A DNA stretch of 64,000 nt. It comes from Filosporella fistucella. Taxonomy: Eukaryota > Ascomycota > Leotiomycetes > Helotiales. Below the pieces are notes generated by a model. The model did no database searches, was not told where the DNA came from, and saw only the letters and a program-made list of their open reading frames with translations. The stretch spans positions 682,001-746,000 of the forward strand of contig JAQJZZ010000002.1 of the NCBI GenBank assembly GCA_030077755.1. The letters are read 5' to 3'. A program made the position numbers and the translations under genes. Of the stretch, positions 1 through 12,337 are shown piece after piece; positions within the stretch are counted from its first letter, which is position 1, and each line of letters starts with the position of its first letter.

Positions 1-484
1 AGATATTAAAGGTATCCCTATAATATTGCTTTTTAGGCTAAGTATATTAGCTAGTGCTTTGCTAAATATATTATCTAAATAAATCGGTATCCTTTAAAAA
101 GGTGCTTAAAGTATAATGGTTATTATATGGGCCAATGCTTATATAATAATTTTAAGTAAAGGATAAGTATATTATAAGGACGTTCTGGTTATAATATTAT
201 TAAGTATAAAAGATATTAATTAAAGTTAAGTATAAAGCTCTTATTTAATAATAAAAGTGCTAGTCTTATATAAAACCTTTGCTCTTAATTAAATCCTAAG
301 GATCTTAAGATCCCTAATATTAAATCCTAAGATCTTAAAGATCCCAGGATCCATCACGTGATATTAGTCACAGGATCCCTTCTTTCCTAGGCCTATTGGG
401 TCCCTGGGTCCTTTATTCCTAAGGCTTATATTGGCCTTAAGCATATTGCAATGCTTAAGGCTTCCTTATAATGTGACCATAATA
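1..484 (-). mobile_element. Left-truncated copy of a Ty3/gypsy element, minus orientation
   Basis: Positions 1-111 read as the reverse complement of the leader just inside the 5' LTR of the full element (6573 onward), including the stretch ggtgcttaaag at 101-111. Positions 112-484 correspond to its LTR. On the minus strand the order is LTR then leader, so the body runs off the left end of the window. Many differences are C to T or G to A, as expected from RIP. The copy is clearly more diverged from the 6208 element than that element's two LTRs are from each other, so it is a separate, probably older insertion. Confidence 0.8.
112..484 (-). repeat. LTR (about 373 bp) of the minus-oriented element
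   Basis: On the minus strand it begins tattatggtcaca, the RIP-shifted form of the tgttacggtcaca that opens the intact LTR. It ends next to the ctttaagcacc leader. An internal part around 350-375 (gatcc...cacgtgat...gtcac) also matches the LTR in reverse. A middle section near 375-470 is too diverged to align by eye. No target duplication could be recognised because the partner LTR is outside the window. Confidence 0.7.
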
Positions 485-2423
485 CGAGTTATAATATTAA
501 TAGCGCACGCGGCAATGCTAGTGGTAATAGAGTTATTAATAAATATAGTATTAATAATTAAAGGGTTAATAAATTATATTCCCGTCCTTAAAGGAATAAA
601 GTTTAAAATGTGAAATATATAAATAAGAGGCAATTTAATAAGTAAAATAAGTTATATTTTAATATGAGACTAAATTCTAGCCTTTTAAAATGCTAGAATT
701 AAATTATTTAAGGGGTGCTTAAGGGGTTCTTATAAATTGTTAAATATAATTAAATAATTAAGGTTATATAAAATTATAATTTCAATTATATACCTAATAA
801 TACTTATTATTATTATTCTTTATTAATAAGCCTTATAGCTTAAGTAATACTTTTACTTTCCTTTAATATATATATATATATAATAAAGGTTTATCCTTTA
901 TTTATATTTTATATTATATATCTTATAAATATTATTCTTAAGTCTTTTATAATATTAAGCTATTAATGCATTATTATTTTAAATAATTTACTTAATATAT
1001 TATTAAAATTTTATAATATATATTAAGGCTATTCTTTATTAATTAAGACCTTATAGCCTTTTCTTAGCTAATTATTATTTATTTATATTATTAAAGACTT
1101 TAAATATTTTATTCTTAAATTTATTAAATATATTAAAGATTTCCTTAATTAAATTGTTTTATTTATTAATCTTATAATTAAAGTAATTCTTTTAAGCTAT
1201 TTTTACTTATTTAAATATTAGTTTTATTAAAAAAAGTAATAGCTTAAAATACTTTTTTTAACATAGCTTTAAATTAATTATTATAAAACTTAAAATAAAT
1301 AATATATTAAAATAAGAAGAATTTCAATTTATTCCTTATTTTAAATTATTAAGAATTATAATAATAAATTATTTAAAATACTTATAAAATCCATTCTTTA
1401 AGATTTAACCTTATATAAAATAATTAAATAATATTTTTCTTTTAATTCTTAGCTATTTTATAATTAACTTATAATTATCTTATAAGATTAATTTATAATT
1501 AATATTAGCTTTATAAGGTAAATAAATAATTATTAATAATTATTTTTAGTTTAAGAGTAATTAAATATTAATATATCCTTAATTACTTAATTTATTAAAA
1601 GTAATAAAGCTTAATATAATTAAATAATTAATAGTAATGCCTTTATTTTAATAATTATATATAAAATAAATTTTAAAGCAAAAAAAATTATTTATTAATA
1701 AAATATATAATTTAAAATTTAAAATTCTAATATTTTGGTCTTATTATAATATAAGATTAATACTTTTATTTCTAAATAATAGCCTAATAACTAATTTTAA
1801 ATAATATTCTTTATATTAAATAATTTTTATAATTTAACTTGCTTTTATAATATATTAATTATATAATTTATAATATTTAAATATAAATTTATAATATTTA
1901 AGTATAAATTTATAATATTTAAGTATAAATTTTTTTAAATTAAAATATTAAGGAAATATAAAAAAGTTTTTAATTTTATCTTTTATATTTTCTTTTAATA
2001 TATTAAACTTAATAAAAAAAAATTTATATTAATAATTTTATATATTTTATTATTTAATAAATCCTTATATTATTATATTAATATCTTTTTATTATTAATT
2101 ATAAACTTTTATAATATCTTAAATTTCTTTTATAAGAATTATATTAATTATAAAGTATTATTATTAAATATGCATTTTTAAATATAATTGCTTCTTTATA
2201 CTTATAAAATATATTGGCCATTTTATACTCTTAGCTTTATGAGAAGCAGAAGGAGGAATATTGTATTTAAAGATTAGAGAAGCAATTGCAAGTGAGAATA
2301 TTGCTTGCTATTTGATTTACTATCTTTAATTTGGCAATAAAGATCTTGTCTACATTTCTGGTTATGATATTGAAGAAACACCACACCTTGAAAAAATGAA
2401 GAGCAGTCGGTTTGCGTCCTCTC
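485..2423. other. Very AT-rich, RIP-like non-coding block
   Basis: From about 485 to 2225 the sequence is almost entirely A and T, rich in TpA, with no convincing reading frame. It looks like repeat DNA mutated beyond recognition. An (AT)n run lies near 869-884. Composition returns to normal abruptly around 2225, only 200 bp from the end of the pectate lyase gene. The source element cannot be named by eye. Confidence 0.75.
1870..1932. repeat. 21-bp tandem repeat, 3 copies
   Basis: Three consecutive 21-bp units at 1870-1890, 1891-1911 and 1912-1932. Each reads ataatatttaa(a/g)tataaattt, and only one position differs between units. It is embedded in the AT-rich block. Confidence 0.85.
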
Positions 2424-3697
2424 TTAAACATCTGCTTGCGTGGTCGCTCCAATAGCGGCTCCAGAGGTTGGAACCAAGAAGGTGCTTGCTACCACTCTAC
2501 CGTCCGATCCCCTTGCACCTTTCAAAGTAGCTGGATCAATACTCTTGAAGCTGCTACTAGACCAGGTACCCGAATTCCACGAGTTGCCAGTTGCCGATGT
2601 GGTGCTAATGATGCTGACCTGGGCGGTTCCAACATTTGCAACAGCAATGTTTGCCTTGAGTGTAGAGGAAGAGCTCTTGAAAACGAATCCCATATCACCG
2701 TTGTTCCATGCAGTGTTTCGCTCAAGGGTCAATTTTCCAGGGTTTCCATTGTCAATGAAGCCCTTTTTGGCATTGGAGAACGCCATGCAGTTTCGAACAA
2801 TGTGGTTAGTGGCTGCTTGGTCTTTGATACCGAGCTTGAAGCCATTTCCATCGCCATTAAAGTTAGTGAAGCCCCATCGGTTGACGCCGTTGCCCCATGC
2901 ATAGACCTCCTCGATGGTGACTGGCGATGTAAACATGAAGAGGTCAAGACCGTCATCAACATTGTCCCAGAGTCTCGCGTTTCTCAGAGTGTTGCCCTCA
3001 CCCGAGCCTGATTTGCAAGCGAAGCCATCAGCACTTTCTCCGTTCTTGCGAGGATCACGGTTGCGATATGAGTCTAGGTAAGTAACGGTGTTGTGTGAAG
3101 AGGCGCCTTCGAGTTGGAATCCTGTCTCGTAATTGTCGTGCGTGCTGATAAGCTCATAGGTATTGTAGGAAGCATCTCGGGCATAAATGCCATATGGCCC
3201 ATTGATCAGTCTGTTGTTATTAGTCACATATACCCAGTGAGCTTGGAGATATATACTCTAAGTTGTAGAACTTCCAATAGTTGGCATTCTGGATATGAAG
3301 AATTCCTCTGTCAGCATTTGCAAGAGATGCATCCAAAGCAGCAGGAGTACTGTATATGGTTAGTTGCAGCCACCTTCATGTATACCCACACTTACCCAGT
3401 CAGAGCTTCTCCATCAATGATGACCTTTTCCTTTAGGTACGATCGAAGGGTGATGGGGGCTGATGATGTTCCACTCTTGGCAATCTGGATATTGGTCGTT
3501 GGTGCGTAGGTACCAGCTCTTAAGTGAATGACATCTCCAGCAACTGCGGCATTGACTGCGGATTGGATGGATTTATACGGTGCTGCCAAGGTTCCAGAGC
3601 CAGTGCCAGTTGGAGAAACATAGATGTCTTTAGCCCAGGCAGTGCTGGTAAGGGCAGCCAAGAGAGCAACGGGATATGACAATTGCACAACGAACAT
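2424..3697 (-). CDS. Secreted pectate lyase, polysaccharide lyase family 9 type
   Basis: Predicted exons are 3697-3396, 3349-3257 and 3210-2424 (393 residues). Both introns are GT-AG, of 46 and 46 nt, with a taat branch motif in the second. A signal peptide of about 22 residues ends ...STAWA. The rest is a right-handed beta-helix type protein. ADGFACKSGSGEGN, WDNVDDGLDLF (about 217-223) and GNGFKLG are the hallmark blocks of family PL9 (PelL-like). The Lys in GNGFKLG (about 257) matches the catalytic base known in PL9, and the Asp cluster fits its calcium site. The predicted role is cleavage of pectate in plant cell walls. The gene sits between two retroelement blocks, 200 bp from RIP-damaged DNA, yet its own frame shows no damage. 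Family assignment is strong; the exact substrate is inferred. Confidence 0.88.
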
Positions 3698-5268
3698 CTT
3701 GAAAGAGTGACTAGGGGTGTTCTAGTCGGTCCATTATTGCGAGAAGGAATCATTATATATATGTTCCTTACCAAGGAATTCTCATCCATCTTCGAGACTG
3801 TCATTTCTGTTGGAGGGGAAATACGAGTCCTGTTCATCATCTCATTTAGTACTCAGGGAACTTCTATAGCGCTTGCCCCTCTTGCTCTCCGAGGTCGATT
3901 CCCAGTGGTGGAAGAAACCCCATTTCTTTTGGGTTTAAGGTTATTCATAACCTTCTTCAGTCATTGCCGGCTTCCATGACAACCCGCGAATCATATTCTC
4001 TGCCATAGATGAATTTCGCTTGGCTGCAAGCCTAAGCGAGTGTCCCAGAGTTCATCCAAATTGGGTTCGAAACAACCTGGAATCTTTCGGGGAAACTTTC
4101 AGCCAAGCATATTCACGGACATTACACTGTCAAAAACCCAGAAAGGAGAGTATGCTTGATATTAGCTGATCTAACTTGATGAATCTGTTGCTTGAATAAA
4201 AGGCCACGATGAATAAATGAGAAGGAGTCTCGTGTCTTATACGTGCATTGTTCATGTCTGATGCGCATAGTGCATTCTTTGTGATTTGATAACACCAGAT
4301 TTTATAACCTTTTATCCTAGATAGAGAGGTAACAGATATTGTCGGGTTGCCAAGGCCTTGCACCTGATTATAATCACGTGTGCCTCTATAATTAGGTAGT
4401 GAGGCAGCAACGGCAGTATATATTTTGCCTCGTTCGGAGACTACCAAAAAATCAACCTTGTTTAGATACCTATTTCTATATAATTATAATTTGATAGCAA
4501 ATTGATCACGAGAGAGGAAAGAACATCACAACACAGGAAGCGAGCATTAGTCACTATATTGAAATCGCTAACAAGTTTTGAATTCTTATTATTATGATAA
4601 TATTCTTGATATATTAAAGTTATAAAAATATATGAAGCCCTTATACTAAATATTTATTTGAAGTCCCCATTACTAATGGAATAATTCATGCTTTGGGTGT
4701 TAAGCAGTCCAATTTTATACTAAGTACTCTTGATAGCGCAACAAGAGAGCTTATGCCTCGACTTGGCTTTACTGCCGCCTCTACTATTGTACAACCGGAA
4801 ACCCATTCTGGCTTAGACTTCCTAATAACCAGCTTTTTTGTTGGGGTCATTGTTACTCCCTGTCAAATATATCTCTGATATCAAGCAGGAATCTTTCGAG
4901 GCTGCCTTTTAATTTGGTACACGGTGGATCCAATCAGACAGTCCGATTTGGACTATGTTATCCAAAGCCAGGATGGACTTGCCAAGGTTACACACATTCC
5001 TCGGATTCTATCAATCCAATAGAGCAACAATCTTGAAGTCAGGAAGGCATCAGTAAGACTCCTTCTCGGAATCATACGACCATGTACACGCTCAGTACAA
5101 TTAGGTACATGCATTCGAAGGAAACATACATAGATAAATAACAAGAGACAGATCTCCATTATATCGGATACTTTGCCCATCTCTAACCAAAACCTCCTCA
5201 TCTCCTCCATCGCCTCCGGTCCAGAGATCTATTCCTACCTTCAATCTCCGAAAACGAAAGTCTTCAAC
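3698..5268. other. Intergenic region with divergent promoters
   Basis: Apart from the TATA-like site near 3755, I see no supported gene. Short open frames (3683-3979, 4130-4447, 4953-5283) lack coding-like sequence. The stretch 4440-4700 is AT-rich. The block serves as upstream region for the minus-strand pectate lyase and the plus-strand small secreted-protein remnant. Confidence 0.5.
3752..3761 (-). promoter_or_regulatory. TATA-like element of the pectate lyase gene
   Basis: On the minus strand tatatataat lies about 55 bp upstream of the start codon at 3697, a plausible fungal TATA position. It is an isolated match and is not proven functional. Confidence 0.4.
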
Positions 5269-5800
5269 ATGAAGCTCATCCAATCAATTTTCATGGCTAT
5301 CGCAGCTCTCAGCATAAGCGCCGAGGCCTGCATCCGCATCCACGCCTTGCAGAAAAATCACCCTCTGACTGGCGACAGGTCGTTCGGATCTACGACAACA
5401 ACTTCTTCTACGAGCGCAAGGCTCTGGGTAAAACAGGCGCGAGTGATAGCACGAAATGGTCCTTCACTTTTTCAAATGGTTATAAACTTGATCTTTGGGC
5501 AAATGGCAAGCAAGGTCATATTTCAATACCAAGTGAGTTCCCTTATTACAAGTATAATATTCACAATTCTACTGGCATGCTAATGTAATATAGATGGCTG
5601 GCAGGCCGACTTGAAGCCCGCCACCACCAAACGCGAGACGTTCTGCATTGTCGTTTCCGACAATGGTGCTTGTCGGATTTGGGGGTCGAGGATTGATTCC
5701 TGTTTTAAGCGACAACTTTGGTGACTGTGGGAACTACGATTGTGGTCTTTGTAATTTTTCTGAATGCCCTCATAAACGAGATCTGCTCTCTATCAATTAG
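5269..5800 (+). pseudogene. Small Cys-containing secreted protein, frameshifted
   Basis: The ATG at 5269 opens a good signal peptide (MKLIQSIFMAIAALSISAEA) followed by CIRIHA. After about 35 residues the coding-like reading moves to another frame, which carries VVRIYDNNFFYERK and GYKLDLWANGKQGHI. That frame crosses a clean GT-AG intron (5533-5593) into NGWQADLKPATTKRETFC. A third frame then holds a Cys-rich tail (GDCGNYDCGLC, ending at 5800). No GT-AG intron can account for the first shift, because there is no GT between the start codon and the shift point. The sequence therefore looks like a secreted, possibly effector-like gene broken by at least two indels. Sequencing error is the alternative. 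I cannot name the family. Confidence 0.55.
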
Positions 5801-6207
5801 GAGGAGCAGATAATTGGAGGGCCATTGTATTGAACTTGTCGGTTTAGCTCTTCGTTGGTCACTCTTACATGATGAAGCACATAGCTTTTGTTGCGCACAG
5901 GGATTGGCAAGGCTGTAAAGAGTGTTGAAATAATTTTCAATCAGTAGCGGGGCAACTTGGAAAATGAGAAACTTAGTGCAATTGTTCTATTTATCTTCTT
6001 CATATACAGTGGGCTTTTGGATGCCCAGGTTATTCAAGATCGAGTAGCGCCGAGCAGCATGAAAAAATACACGCGATTTGATTAACTAAGACAGGAGCAG
6101 AGATTATAATTTCGTACAAGCATAGTGACCTCGGGATTATGATAGAAAAAAATGCTTTAGAATATGCAAGTAGCTCTTCTTTGCGTATTACTGTCTGTAT
6201 ACTCAGC
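5801..6207. other. Spacer between secreted-protein remnant and 5' LTR
   Basis: No reading frame or repeat is recognised. Composition is normal right up to the LTR, so RIP-like change stops sharply at the left edge of the element. The last five bases (6203-6207, tcagc) are the left target-site duplication. Confidence 0.6.
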
Positions 6208-6572
6208 TGTTACGGTCACAGGCTTATCACAGTACTAGGACGAGGAATACGCCGCCTCTCAGTAGTTCTGAGGAGCGCGTAAGCGTAAGAGAAGTCACGA
6301 GGAAATAGTCACGTGATGGATCCTTGGATCCCTATAAGCGAGATAACGAAGGGGGATTCACGGATCTAGCCCCAAAGGATCCCGGGATCCAATTAAGAAC
6401 GAAGGTTCTATATATAAGACTAGCACTTCTGCCATTAAATAGGAGCTTCATGCTTAACTTTAAATAATATTCTTTATATTTAATAATATTATAAATAAGA
6501 ACGTCTTTATGATATACCTATCCCTTACCTAAAACCTTTATATAAGCGTCGGCCTATATAGCAATTATTATA
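6208..6572 (+). repeat. 5' LTR (365 bp)
   Basis: It starts TGTTACGG and ends ...ATTATTA, the RIP form of ATTACA. It aligns without gaps to the 3' LTR. The differences I checked are C/T or G/A transitions, for example gtcacgagg against gtcatgagg and cacgtgatgg against tacgtaatgg. Confidence 0.92.
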
Positions 6573-6799
6573 CTTTAAGCACCTTCTTAAGGGATACCGA
6601 TTTACTTAAAATAGCATATCTAGCAAAGCACTAGCAAACGTACTTAGCCCTAAAAGCAGCGTTATGGGAATACCCTCATTATTATAAAAAATAGACGATG
6701 ACGTCCTAATAAGGGATAGCGGCCTAAGCACTACTAAGTTTAACGCGCAGCTAAAGGAAACGCTTAGGGTTAAGCTATTAAATACTTTTATAAGGAATC

Positions 6800-9700
6800 A
6801 AAAGGAGTTAGAAATCTTCCTATTATAAGTGGAACTCTATATTCACTTTAATAATAACAAGTTCCTTATAAATAAAAGCTATGCTTTATAAATATCTTCT
6901 TATCTTTAAGGAGAAGCCATAAAATGGGTTTAGCCTTTCTTAATAGACTACTTTAAATACCTAAACACATGCAAAGCCATAATAATCACATAAACCATAT
7001 TTAGGACTTAGGGAGGATTTAAGAAGGAAATTAGGAGAATATTTAGAGATATTAATAAAGTTAAGATAGCGGAAACCCACCTATATGCACTAAAATAAAT
7101 TAGGAATATTATTAACTATTTTATAAACTTTTAAAAATACGCTAATTAAACCAGATAAGATATGAGAGCATTAATGAGCCATTATAAGCGAGGATTAAAA
7201 CCACATATTAGCATAGAGCTCGCCCGTATAAAAAAACCACTTTAGGATATAATATTATTAATTAAATATACCATATAAATTAATAATCGGATATACGAGT
7301 TTTATTGGGAATAGCATTCCTAAGGGCACGGCAAAAGAAGTTATTAAGCCAATTTAGGCAAATAAGGGGGGAAAGCATAAGAAAACCGTTAATTAAACCC
7401 GATAAAGGCGGATGCTGCCTCCTAAGATAATTAAAAAGGATTTAAGTTATCGCCGGAAGTTATAAAGTTATAATAAGAAAAGGGGCTCTATTTTAATTAT
7501 AGACTTCCTAATTATATTGCATTGGCATATAAGGGAGAAAAGAAGGGGAATTAAAAGGTAAAGAAAATCTTAAATGCCATGGAAAAAGGAATGCCCCGAG
7601 CCATAAGAACCACGGGACCTATAAGGTTAAAGAAAGCTTATATTATTAAATAATAACCTAGCATCTATTAAATAATAAAGGAATAATTAAAGGAAGCCAA
7701 GATTAATACTTAATTAAAACCTAACGCTTAAAATAAAGAGCAAGGAATTAAATATAAGGCATTTAATAAAGGAACTTGGCGCGCGGATTTTAAGGATTAA
7801 TATATTATCAAGTATTAGCTTTATAAGAGGGTTTATTAAAAAGACCCTTAAGTAAGAGAATTATAAGAGGTAATCTAGCGGGAAGACACTCTAACCCACT
7901 AAAGCCGAGAATAGTAATTAATAGGAATTAAAGATAATAAATTAATTATATTTAAAAAACCATTTAAGGTCAAGTTAAGAGGACCGGCCTAGGGTACGTT
8001 TTAGAGACCAATGCAGGTTAATAGAAAAGGAATACTTTAATAAAGCTTTTATAGGCATAAAATATAAAATCAAGTATATAATACTTATTAAATTAGCCTC
8101 ATGGAATTAGAACCTTTAGCCCCGCAACTTTATAAGTATTAGACTTTATATAAATAAGATATAAAAAACCGTTTTTAGCAAAATGATGCTATAAGAACGT
8201 TATATAATAAAGGAATCATAAAAGGATCCACGGGACTAATACTTCGCTTAAAAGAAATATATTAAGTTATATACTTAGACCCGGATACCCGAATATAGAC
8301 GGATATTAAGACCTAATAAACGGGTATAAAAATCCGCGAAGTAAATAAAAGCTAAAAGGTGAGAAAAGACCCTAGCTATAAATTAAGGATTATTAGGGGC
8401 GAGATATGCGTTACGGGAAGACTAAATAAAAAATAATTATACCTAAACATATATTTAAGGGGATATAAAGAACCAATTAAAGCAATAATAAATTATAGAA
8501 TAATAAGAAACTTTATATCACCAGAAATCATGCTATTTATTAATATATTAACCAGGGTTGCCGAGGACCTATATTTGCTATTAATAGTTAATAGATTATT
8601 AGTCAATGACTAAGGAGGGTTAATTAATATATAAATGGTATTAACCCATATAAAGACGGAAGGAAGACATAAAAAAAAAATATAATTTAATATTATTAGG
8701 ATAAGGCAATATTAAATTATCCTAAGGATACTATAGCTAAAATAGCACGGACCTATTATTAATTAGAGGGCAAGGATAATAATCCTTGAGAATTGCTTAT
8801 ATAATAGGATATTATAGGTTAAATATAAGAATTTAAAACTCAGCTAGTGAGAAACATGCGCCACTTTTATAAAAGAGCCAAAATACCTATTTTAAGGTTT
8901 ATTATTAAATAAGATACCTAAGGAATATAAAAAGTTTAGCGAGCTATTTTAAAATAAAGAAGGCCCGAAAGCATTACTAATATATAAGCTATAAGATTAT
9001 ATAATTAAGATTATAAAAGAAAAGATATTATTATTTAAAATTATATATAAGCTTTCTTAAGAAAACCAAAGGACGCTTAAGAAATATATTAATAAAAACC
9101 TAGAAAAAGGGTTTATATAATTATCCAAGTCGCTAATAATAAGCCTAACGTTATTTATATTTAAGAAAGGAGGAAAACCGAGATTATACGTGGATTATAA
9201 GGGATTAAATAAGATTATAGTTAAGGACCATTTCCCGCTACTATTAATAAATAACCTAAGGGATCGCCTATAAGGAGCTAGAATATTTATTCAGCTTGAC
9301 CTAAAAGGAGCCTTTAACCTTATTAGGATTAAGGAAGGGAATAAGTGGAAAATAGCATTTTAAACGCTATAAGGATTATATAAATATTAAGTCATGCCCT
9401 TTAAATTAATTAATGCCCTAGCTATTATATAAAGGGTTATAAATAATATCCTCTCGCACCTATTAAATATATATTATATTATATACCTAAATAATATATT
9501 AATATACTTAAAAGACGCCTAATAACATATTAAGGATATCCAAGCCGTGTTAATAGCACTTAAATCAATCGATTTTAAACTTAAGCTAAAAAAGTGTTTT
9601 TTCCATTAAATGGAAATAATCTTCCTCGGGTTTATTATTAGCATTAATGGACTTAAAATAAACCTAGCCAAGGTATAAACGGTCTTTAACTAAAAGGAGC

Positions 9701-11800
9701 TAGCCTATATAAAAGACGTGTAATCCTTCTTAGGATTCGCTAACTATTATAAGAGATTTATTAAAGGATATTTAAATATAATAGCATCGCTAACTGAGTT
9801 AACTAAGAAGGACCTGGCCTTTAAATAGAGCAACGAAGCTAATAAGAGCTTTATAAAGCTTAAGAAGACATTTATAAAGGCCCCGGTCCTAATTACTTTT
9901 AACCCCTAATTACCGATTAGGGTCAAAATAGACTCTTTTAACTATGCTATTAGAGCTATGCTTAGCCAGCCTAATAAGCAAGGGAAATAGCAATTAGTTA
10001 CTTATCATTCCCATAAATTATTAATAATAAAACTAAATTATAAGATTTATAATAAGGAACTCTTAATAATTATAAATGCCTATAAGGAATAAAGGATATA
10101 TTTAAAGGGTATACCTAACCCGGTTTAAGTATTAATGGATTATAAGAACTTGGTTTACTTTATTATAATAAAGGAGTTAAATAAATAATAAGTATAATAG
10201 GCAAAGACTCTAGCTATTATTGATTTATGCATTTCTTATATAAGAGAAACGGAAAACGCTAAGGCGGATGCCCTTAGCCGAAAACCAGAATATCTTAAGA
10301 ATAAGATATATATTTCTCACGCGATATTTAAGGAAGAAGGAGAATCCTTAATATATAATAAAATAGAATTAATAGCACTCGCCAAGCTAAGCATAGGCCC
10401 TTAGGATAAGCGCTTATAAAACGAATATTAAAGGGATAAAGGCAAATGAAATATCGCAATTATATAAGGATAATTCACGCTTAAGAATAGGATCCTATCA
10501 TGCAATAATTAAGTATTTATACCACTAGCACTTAAAAAGGAATTTATTGCTAAATACCATAGCTTATTGGCTTATAGATATTAAGGTACCTTTAAAATAA
10601 TAAAAAGAATATTTATGGATTATTACTTTCCGGGAATAAGGAAAATGGTTAAAGAAATCATTATTACATATAATACTTGCATTTGGAATAAATCTTCCTA
10701 ATAAGCTCCGAGAGGTATGCTAAAGTTACCGGAAACGCCTTTATAACCATGGAAGTCTATTGCTTAGGACTTTATAATTAAACTTCCCCCTTTTAAGGAG
10801 CTAATCACGAATAAGGTATATGACTTTATCCTTATTATTATAAATAAGTTTATTAAATATATATATATAATATTATACCTAAAAGCAAATATAGCTAAGG
10901 ACTTAGCCTATATATTTATAAAAGTTATTATCGCTAATTATAAGACATTAAAAGAAATCATTTTAGACCGAGATAAGCTATTTACTTTAAAATTCTAAAT
11001 GACACTTATTATATTACTTAAAATAAAGCATAAATTATTAATATCATTTTACTTATAAATGAATAATTAAACGGAATGCCTAAATTAAACCATAGAAATA
11101 TACCTATAATATTACGTGAATTATTAGTAAGATAATTAGGTAGAAATGCTCCTTACCGCGTAATTCGCATATAATAATATAAGCACGGAGATAATTTAAG
11201 TCTTACCGTTTTATGCCAATTATAATTATAACCTAATAGCTTATAAAATACCTAAGCCGACTTTGGTTATAGCTAAAAAAGCTATCATATAAATAAACTA
11301 ATTAAAATCGCTATATTAGGAACTCGTAAAAGATATATAATTCTTTATAAAGAAATTAGCGTCTTATTATAATAAAGGATATAATATAAAACCTATGCTT
11401 AAAGAGGGGGATAAAGTTTACTTAATTCGTTATAATATTTAAATAAAGCGATTAAGTAATAAATTAGATTATAAGAAATTAGGACTATTTAAAATTATTA
11501 AGGTTAAAGGACTAATAAATTATTAATTCTAGCTATTTAGGAGTATAAAGATATACCTGGTATTTTATATTTCCCTCCTTAAACTAGCGCTACCAGGGGC
11601 ACCGCTTACCCTTAATATTAAAATAAAACTAGTTAACCTACTCGCCGAATATAAGATAAAGGAAATCTTAAATTATAAGGCAATTAATAAAATAGTTAAG
11701 TACCTAATTAAGTAGAAAGGTTACCCATATTCGGAAAATATATAAGAACCTAAATTAAACCTTTATTACCCTAAACTCCTTAATAAATTTTATTAATAAA
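6800..11800 (+). pseudogene. Degenerate gag-pol of the chromovirus (single frame)
   Basis: Recognisable remnants, all in the frame of position 6817: capsid-like gag (about 6805-7000, VELYIHF); protease tail (NFISPEI, about 8509); reverse transcriptase (about 9181-9560, with RLYVDYKGLNKI, QLDLKGAFN and YLNNILIYL where active families have YxDDIL); RNase H (about 9919-10290, ending KADALSRKPEY); integrase (about 10530-11310, DRDKLFT and FAYNN); and chromodomain (about 11647-11800, with KGYPYSENI). Having every anchor in one frame implies decay by substitution with little or no net indel, and an ancestral single gag-pol frame. The catalytic DD of reverse transcriptase reads NN and there are many internal stops, so it cannot be active. 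Confidence 0.88.
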
Positions 11801-12324
11801 GTTTAGGTTTGCCTAAAAGGCCTTATTAAAAAGATTAGGCAAAGCCATAGCATTAAAAGGAATAAAGGCAGGAGCCTCGAGCTTAAAGGCAAGAAACCAA
11901 TTATTAGGAAATGGTTTTAAGGACCCCGGAACTTATATAAGCTCTAGGGGAGGAGTGAGAAGAGGCTTCCGGGGGACCGTCTTACCACATATAAAATGAT
12001 AAATAGGACTAAACTTAACCCTATAATAACCACTATTATTATAATAACGTTTTTATTTTATATGCACGCATTTAGAATAACGTTAAGAAATAGAGAGGTC
12101 TAAGAAATAACGCTATATAAGGCTATGGTAATATGAGCAAGGAGTAGCTAAACGAGCAGATTTTTTAATACATAAAGTAAGAGTAATACGTTTTTTCTTT
12201 TTCTTTTAAGCTTTACTCGGAGCATCGCTATTTTATTAAGAAGACATGATATTTAAGAAAGATGGCCGTTAATAGCCGTCGGATTTTTAATTATAATATA
12301 AGCGTAAGAGACCACGCTAGACCT

Positions 12325-12334
12325 AAAAGGGGGA
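12325..12334 (+). other. Polypurine tract of the retrotransposon
   Basis: The ten purines aaaaggggga end three bases before the 3' LTR, the standard position of the plus-strand primer in LTR retroelements. Confidence 0.75.
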
Positions 12335-12337
12335 TAA

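Noticed and set aside
431..613. 60-codon open frame in the left repeat
   Set aside because: It overlaps LTR sequence and AT-rich RIP DNA; composition is not protein-like.
2412..3011. Long plus-strand frames opposite the pectate lyase
   Set aside because: They are shadows of the minus-strand gene, which has signal peptide, splice sites and family motifs.
7440..7515. Gag zinc knuckle
   Set aside because: The region is in the right place, but no C-x2-C-x4-H-x4-C pattern can be read through the RIP damage.
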